Assembly (NCBI GenBank): GCA_016508695.1
Contig: VNKQ01000020.1
Span: 744,001-808,000, forward strand
Length of the DNA stretch: 64,000 nt
Direction of reading: 5' to 3'
Source of the DNA: Hyphodiscus hymeniophilus
Taxonomy: Eukaryota; Ascomycota; Leotiomycetes; Helotiales; Hyphodiscaceae
This document shows positions 58,847 to 64,000 of this stretch, one piece after another. Position 1 is the first letter of the stretch; each line of letters starts with the position of its first letter. The notes below the pieces were generated by a model that saw only the letters and a program-made list of their open reading frames with translations, did not search any database and was not told the origin of the DNA. Position numbers and translations under genes: made by a program.

Positions 58847-59662
58847 ATGACGACAGAGCAGGCTACTTATTCTCACGGTCACCACAAGTCCGTCGTTGAG
58901 GACCATGCACGGCGGACTGCTAAAGACTCTGCTGCATATTTGATTCCTCACATCAAGCCCACTGACGTTATTCTTGACGTTGGCTGCGGCCCAGGTACCA
59001 TTACTGCAGACCTCGCTGCACTCGCTTCCCATGGCAAAGTCGTTGGATGTGATGCCGTCGATACAGTACTACAGCAGGCATCAGAATATGCTGGCTCAAG
59101 AGGGCTGACAAATGTCACTTTCCAGAAAGTTGATGCCAATGCTTTGCCCTTTGATGACAACACTTTTGACATCGTGCATTGCCACCAAGTTCTGCAGCAT
59201 GTGAAGAACCCGGTCGCCATTCTGAAGGAGATGAGGCGAGTCGTAAAGCCGGGAGGCATCGTTGCAGCCAGGGAAGCGGACTATAAGACATTCGCTTGGT
59301 ACCCAGAACTGCCAGAAATCGCAAGGTGGATGGACCTCTACCAGAAGGTTGCCAGAGCGAATGGCGGAGAACCGAATGCTGGAAGGTATTGCCATGTTTG
59401 GGCCAAGGAAGCTGGCTTTGAGCAGAGCGCAATTGAGGTGACTTGGGATGTCTGGCGGTACTCTGGAGTCAGGGCACAGCAATTCAGCAAAAGTTGGACT
59501 GGCAGGATATTACAGCCAGGATTCCTGGCGACTGCTGAGAGGGAGAATTTCGCGACAGAGGATGAAATAAGAGGTATTTCAGAAGCTTGGAAGCAATGGG
59601 GCAGTCACGATCAAGCTTTTATCGCAATTCCTCATGGAGAAGTCTTATGCTGGAAAACATAA
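58847..59662 (+). CDS. SAM-dependent methyltransferase (UbiE/COQ5-like)
   Basis: Intronless class I methyltransferase of 271 residues. Start at 58847 (MTTEQATYSHGHHKSVVEDH); a Met eight codons upstream is also in frame. Motif I is LDVGCGPGTITADLA; an acidic residue follows in VVGCDAV; motif II/post-I is FDIVHCHQVLQHV; motif III is VKPGGIVAARE. The C-terminal part, with WKQWGSHDQAFIAIPHGEVLCWK, matches fungal UbiE/COQ5-type family members of unknown substrate. It stands alone, with no cluster context. Confidence 0.85.
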   Translation: MTTEQATYSHGHHKSVVEDHARRTAKDSAAYLIPHIKPTDVILDVGCGPGTITADLAALASHGKVVGCDAVDTVLQQASEYAGSRGLTNVTFQKVDANALPFDDNTFDIVHCHQVLQHVKNPVAILKEMRRVVKPGGIVAAREADYKTFAWYPELPEIARWMDLYQKVARANGGEPNAGRYCHVWAKEAGFEQSAIEVTWDVWRYSGVRAQQFSKSWTGRILQPGFLATAERENFATEDEIRGISEAWKQWGSHDQAFIAIPHGEVLCWKT

Positions 59663-61476
59663 TACTCTTCTCTCGAATAACAACGGCCTGGCAGAAAACA
59701 TCAATGGATACGCCTCCATGACTGGAATCTGGATTTGTCTGTTGTCAACAATGGTCACTACTGTGAGAGAAGCAAGTTTGGCTTATAGTTCGAAATGAAC
59801 CCAGAGTGTTTGAATCGCTTGATAGATCGGAATTTGAAAGGCTAGAAGAAATGTCACTCTGTCCGAACTCTCTTATTTATATGAGCAAGTGCAATTTCTT
59901 GCGCCATTCTAATAGCCTCTATCTTTCTTGTGATTCTACTCATTATCGCTTCCTTTGTCTTTGCATTTGACATAATGCAAAAAAGAATCGTCGCATACTG
60001 GTTTGCATCAGAACGGGGGGTGACAAGAGCTATATGATATCTGCTTACGCCTACAGCTGTCAGCTAAATCACCATTGCCTAAATTGAAAATCATAATCTG
60101 TCCAAATACCTAGTCGATTATCATTATATGGCCTATTTGTGCAAAGAATGAAATAGAAGGGCTTTGGAAGGATCTCAAAATGGTGGAGTAATGAATCAAT
60201 GCACCATCATATCCTGTTTGCAACTTTCCGTTGCTAGTGGACTTGTAGGAGCACCTTTAGCAAGACCTCAAAGCTATCAAAATGAAAAGAGAGTCAACCA
60301 TCAGATCCACTTTTGCTGTACTGGTTCACTTACTGATGAATCACAAGCACGAATACTCGCTCCCTCTTCCAGCATAATCGTGCCATCATATATGAAAAAA
60401 AATATCGTAGGTCAAGCGTAGCAACGGATAGCATGATTACTGTGTCTCTCCAACATTCCCTGAGAGATCGTCACCGGCCCAGAACTGTAACAGCTTTTCG
60501 ATCTTAACAGAATTCTACAGCATCACTTCGCATAATGGACATTCCAGTACAAGACACCAGCACGTGCATATACTTCTGACTCAGGAAGTATTTCGGTCGA
60601 GAGTAGAAAGCTTGTATGCAGATCTTATTTATGTAGACAAATCGGAGTCGTGGAAAAAAAATTCGCTACTTGCCACTTACAAAGATTGACTCGAAATTGG
60701 AATACTGTATCGAAGTAAACAATGGCCCTCAATTGATCTCAACCCCAGAAGGAGTAGTGATTCGGCATCGAGGCAAAGTCACGTGCCAGGGGTAGTTGCC
60801 GAAGTAAAACAACGGATGAAATCGACGGCCCCACCGAAAACAAAATGATCTCGGCGGCTGAAGACTGCGTGTACGAAGCTGAAATACACGTTCTCGAGGT
60901 CGTCAAGCGCGACTACTGCGTCTGACTACGTCGGAAGCGCCATTTATTATCACCTATCAAAAGCCTCAGAGCCAATGCAGAGAAAGTTCCAGAGGCAAAA
61001 GCCAGCTTTGCTAACACGAGAATCCAAGCGATTGGGCCTCTATTTTCGTATTATTAGCATGAGATGGCCACCACAATATGAGCCAGCATATCCGAGCCAA
61101 TACTCAAAAGACCTTCCGACAATTGATTTGTTGTAGGAAGCCATGAGTCGGGACCGCAGAAGAAGAATAAGGGGTCGCTAGTAAATGGTGGCTCGAGCAG
61201 TGGGAAGCCCGAACGGACGCCTGCCGTACCTGCACACTCTCTCTACATCAAAATTTCCTTCGCACAGAGCCAGACGCTTTACACATGTTTAATCGCACCT
61301 TTGCGACGGCGCTCCAATTCGGCTGCATTGAGGGGTTGCGAGCGGGCAGCAGGGAAGACGGGAGCTGTTAACCTGGTGGGATACGATACATACGCCCACG
61401 TTAAAGGGGAGGAAAGGGAAAAAGTCCGCGTGCGATATAGCTTCGGCTCTCAAAGTAATCAGGTCAACTCCAAATC
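59663..61476. other. Large intergenic interval
   Basis: About 1.8 kb with no recognised gene. An open frame at 60164-60421 lacks motifs. The last few hundred bp should be promoter and leader of the Ras GTPase gene. Confidence 0.4.
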
Positions 61477-62560
61477 ATGTCGACACGAGCATCGCAAAGG
61501 TTGCCATTCCCCGAGCTTGGATAGCAGTACATGGAGAGCTGACAGAGTTGATTGTGTAGGAGGGACTATCATATCGTCGTTTTGGGCGCTGGTGAGTCTG
61601 GACGTCGTCTGTAAGGGGCGCTCGCTGTGCGATGGCCAGCTGATGCAAATTTTAGGTGGAGTCGGGAAGAGTTGCCTTACGGGTGAGGCTTCATTTCGAG
61701 ATTTACCCCTGAGATGACGCATTTGCTGATAGATGACAGCGCAATTCGTCCAGAACGTCTGGATTGAGAGTTATGATCCAACCATCGAGGACTCTTATCG
61801 GAAGCAAATCGAGGTCGATGTGAGTTGAATCGGTACAAGGCGTAATCTGAGACAGGAGCTAACGCTTTGACAGGGCCGACAGTGTATGCTGGAAATGTAT
61901 CAACCTCCAGCACCCAGAATCAGGGCTACTTACTGATAGATCTGTAGATTAGATACTGCTGGAACTGAACAGTTCAGTAAGTTAGGTGCCAATCAAAATC
62001 ACGTGATGCATTGCTAATTCTAGATAGCTGCCATGAGGTATGGTCTTTTTTGTTTGGAGGAGTCCTGACTACTAATGTGGCATAGAGAGCTGTATATGAA
62101 GACAGGACAGGGATTCCTGCTGGTGTTCTCCATCACGAGCCAAAGCAGTCTCTCGGAACTATCAGAGCTCCGCGAGCAGATCATACGCATCAAAGATGAC
62201 GAAAACGTACCCATTGTCATTGTAGGCAACAAATCAGATCTCGAGGAGCATCGGGTAATCTCAAGGGCAAAGGCCTTTGGTGTATCACAAAGCTGGGGTA
62301 ACGCACCATATTACGAGACTTCGGCACGTCGTCGAGGTAAGTCCTGCCTCCAACCTTGATGGCGTAACGTGCTGAGAGAAACAGCGAACGTGGACGAAGT
62401 ATTTATAGATCTCTGCCGACAGATCATACGGAAAGATAACAGGGCGCCGCCTAGTATGGATGACGATGCAATCGGATACCATTACAGAAATGACGGAATG
62501 ACTCGAACACGCCATCGACATCGGTCACGACGGAAGAGGGGTCTCTGTACGATATTATGA
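61477..62560 (+). CDS. RSR1: Ras-family GTPase BUD1/RSR1 (Rap-like)
   Basis: Small GTPase controlling polarity and hyphal growth at the plasma membrane. Nine exons (61477-61499, 61560-61591, 61656-61682, 61740-61819, 61874-61896, 61948-61976, 62028-62037, 62086-62336 and 62385-62560) keep phase throughout and give 216 residues. G1 is GAGGVGKS; switch I is YDPTIEDSYRKQ; G3 is LDTAGTEQFTAMRELYMKTGQGF; G4 is NKSD; and G5 is ETSA. Switch I and the TGQGF segment are typical of Rsr1/Rap rather than Ras proper. The basic tail (RHRHRSRRKRG) ends in CTIL, a CAAX box; a final Leu favours geranylgeranylation. Confidence 0.93.
62028..62037 (+). other. 10-nt microexon of the Ras GTPase gene
   Basis: CTGCCATGAG between TAG and GTATGG. 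It completes QFTAMRELY across the exon junctions and is required to keep the reading frame. Confidence 0.8.
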
Positions 62561-64000
62561 TTGCCGCTATTCTTATTGGATGGAGTTCTTGGGTGACTGT
62601 CAAAAGCTGACGGAGGTGTTTGCATGAATGGAATCTTTTCGATGACGATCCAAAAGCGAAAGGCGTTGAATGCCTATTGAACCATCTACGATCATTTCTA
62701 TAGACTACTAGGGAGGCTTGGGCCTGATTTGCTAAACAGAGGAATTTGAAGCGTTTCCATCTGCATTAGAACCTTTCGATATGTGAGTATAGTGCGTCCA
62801 GTGGGCTTCAGTGACCACAAAATCTTTCAGATTATCTTGGAAATATCCCTCAATCGAATCGACCGAAAGTATCGTGTGGACAGAAGTCCGATGGCCTGAT
62901 GCTTGACATTGGGAAAGGAGAAATCGAAACAGCGGCACCTCTCTCACTCGGTTTGGTCTTCTCAACCATCGTCAACTTTCCCCCTACAAAAGGTCAATTC
63001 TTGGGTTCAGTTCAATTCCCCACGAACCCCGAGGAGACATCGAGAGCCACACAAGGAAGAATCCAGAATATTGTAGAGCGATCCCCTTGATGACCTGAGA
63101 GGAGTGCTTACTTACGCATCCCTTCCAAGTCTCAAGAAATGGTCAGACCAGATCAACGACGTCGTTGCAAGCGCAACCGAGCAGTGCAAGAGAGGAAACG
63201 GCTCAGGGACACTTCCAAAGTCCAACCTACATTGTCCTGGCGCATATCTTCTAGAGGCAGGGTGAAGGACTCGCGGCTGGGGATCTTGGCGCCACTGCCC
63301 TCCTCCATCCTACTGTTATAAGCAGACAATCCTCATTGCTTCTGTGTATCATCACAACGACCTACATCAAGAGATTGATCGGCATCGATAAGAGGAACGA
63401 CAGTGAGGGTAGCAAATGCTGGCCCTTGATCTATCCTCTTAGAGTGTTGTACTTACCAATTAATGACTCACTGTTTATCAAGCGCTTTGAGGACAGTTGC
63501 CGTGAGGAGTATACGGGCTGAAAGGATGGGACAGGTAGCTGTTGGTAGCTGACATCGACGAGAAAAGACCTAGCCGGGAGAAACAGTATTTCTCTTGAAA
63601 CTCTTGAGGTGGATGGTAGCAAACGATTCTGTGATTTCATGGGCCTAACAGCAACCCCTGAGAGCGGTCTGTTTGCTTTAATATGTCGATAAGGGTGCAT
63701 CGATGTAATGAGTCTCGTTCTAGATTTGGGAATTCCGCACTCCTCAACTTCCTACAAGTCAACACTCGAAGCTCATCACGTGAGATAGCTCTGGAGAATG
63801 TAGGAGCAATGACACAGGACTCCTTTGGACACGCTTTCGCCATGAAGTAGGGTACGAAATCCACAATTTGGTAAAGGAAAGAAAGAAGGTAATTGAGGAA
63901 AGGCAACGTCTCACCCACGTGATACCTACTAACCCCCTTCTGCACCAACGTGAAGCGCCAGATTTATCAAAGCTCTGCAGCGCTCAATCATCACTCCAAA
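62561..64000. other. Distal region without a recognised gene
   Basis: Several open frames of 60-103 codons exist on both strands (for example 62732-62965 minus and 63637-63948 minus). None shows a family motif. A gene may continue beyond the window edge. Confidence 0.35.

Overview
The window is nuclear DNA of a filamentous ascomycete (Pezizomycotina). The evidence is multi-exon genes with 45-110 nt GT-AG introns, fungus-specific families (PROPPIN HSV2, septins, SHO1, RO10 dynactin subunit, Zn2Cys6 regulators, DUF1752 proteins) and an AT-rich first 4 kb that looks like a repeat destroyed by repeat-induced point mutation (RIP). A leotiomycete is a reasonable guess from overall character, but the sequence does not prove it.

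Layout. 1-3.97 kb is a RIP-like AT-rich island. 4.3-11.8 kb is an accessory locus: a UstYa/DUF3328-type membrane oxidase gene, a secreted precursor with 14 identical hexapeptides separated by Kex2 sites, a second and divergent membrane protein that also has two HxxHC motifs, a truncated relic of a similar membrane protein, and a SUT-like MFS transporter. A ThuA-like protein, a decayed MFS sugar-transporter relic and two regulator-type genes follow (12-19.5 kb). From 23 kb on the content is mostly housekeeping: methylcrotonyl-CoA carboxylase alpha, NAD(P)HX epimerase, mitochondrial bS16, a vacuolar amino-acid transporter, dynactin RO10, the SHO1 osmosensor, ceramide synthase, a BI-1 protein, a Cdc11-type septin, HSV2, IST3/SNU17, dynein light intermediate chain, a mitochondrial SDR, a DUF1752 protein, a SAM methyltransferase and a BUD1/RSR1 Ras GTPase.

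Most notable system. The 4.3-11.8 kb locus has the architecture of a fungal ribosomal-peptide (dikaritin-like) cluster: signal peptide plus KR/KKR-spaced repeats, HxxHC oxidases and a transporter. The predicted core, DILSQD, has no Tyr, Phe, Trp or His, so the aromatic cross-linking known for ustiloxin-type peptides cannot apply. All 14 copies are identical as protein but differ synonymously as DNA, which indicates selection on the peptide.

Caveats. Exon structures were built by eye from splice signals and reading phase. Single-base frame conflicts occur in the carboxylase and IST3 genes at G/C homopolymers, and in both regulator genes, so some indels may be sequencing errors rather than real mutations.
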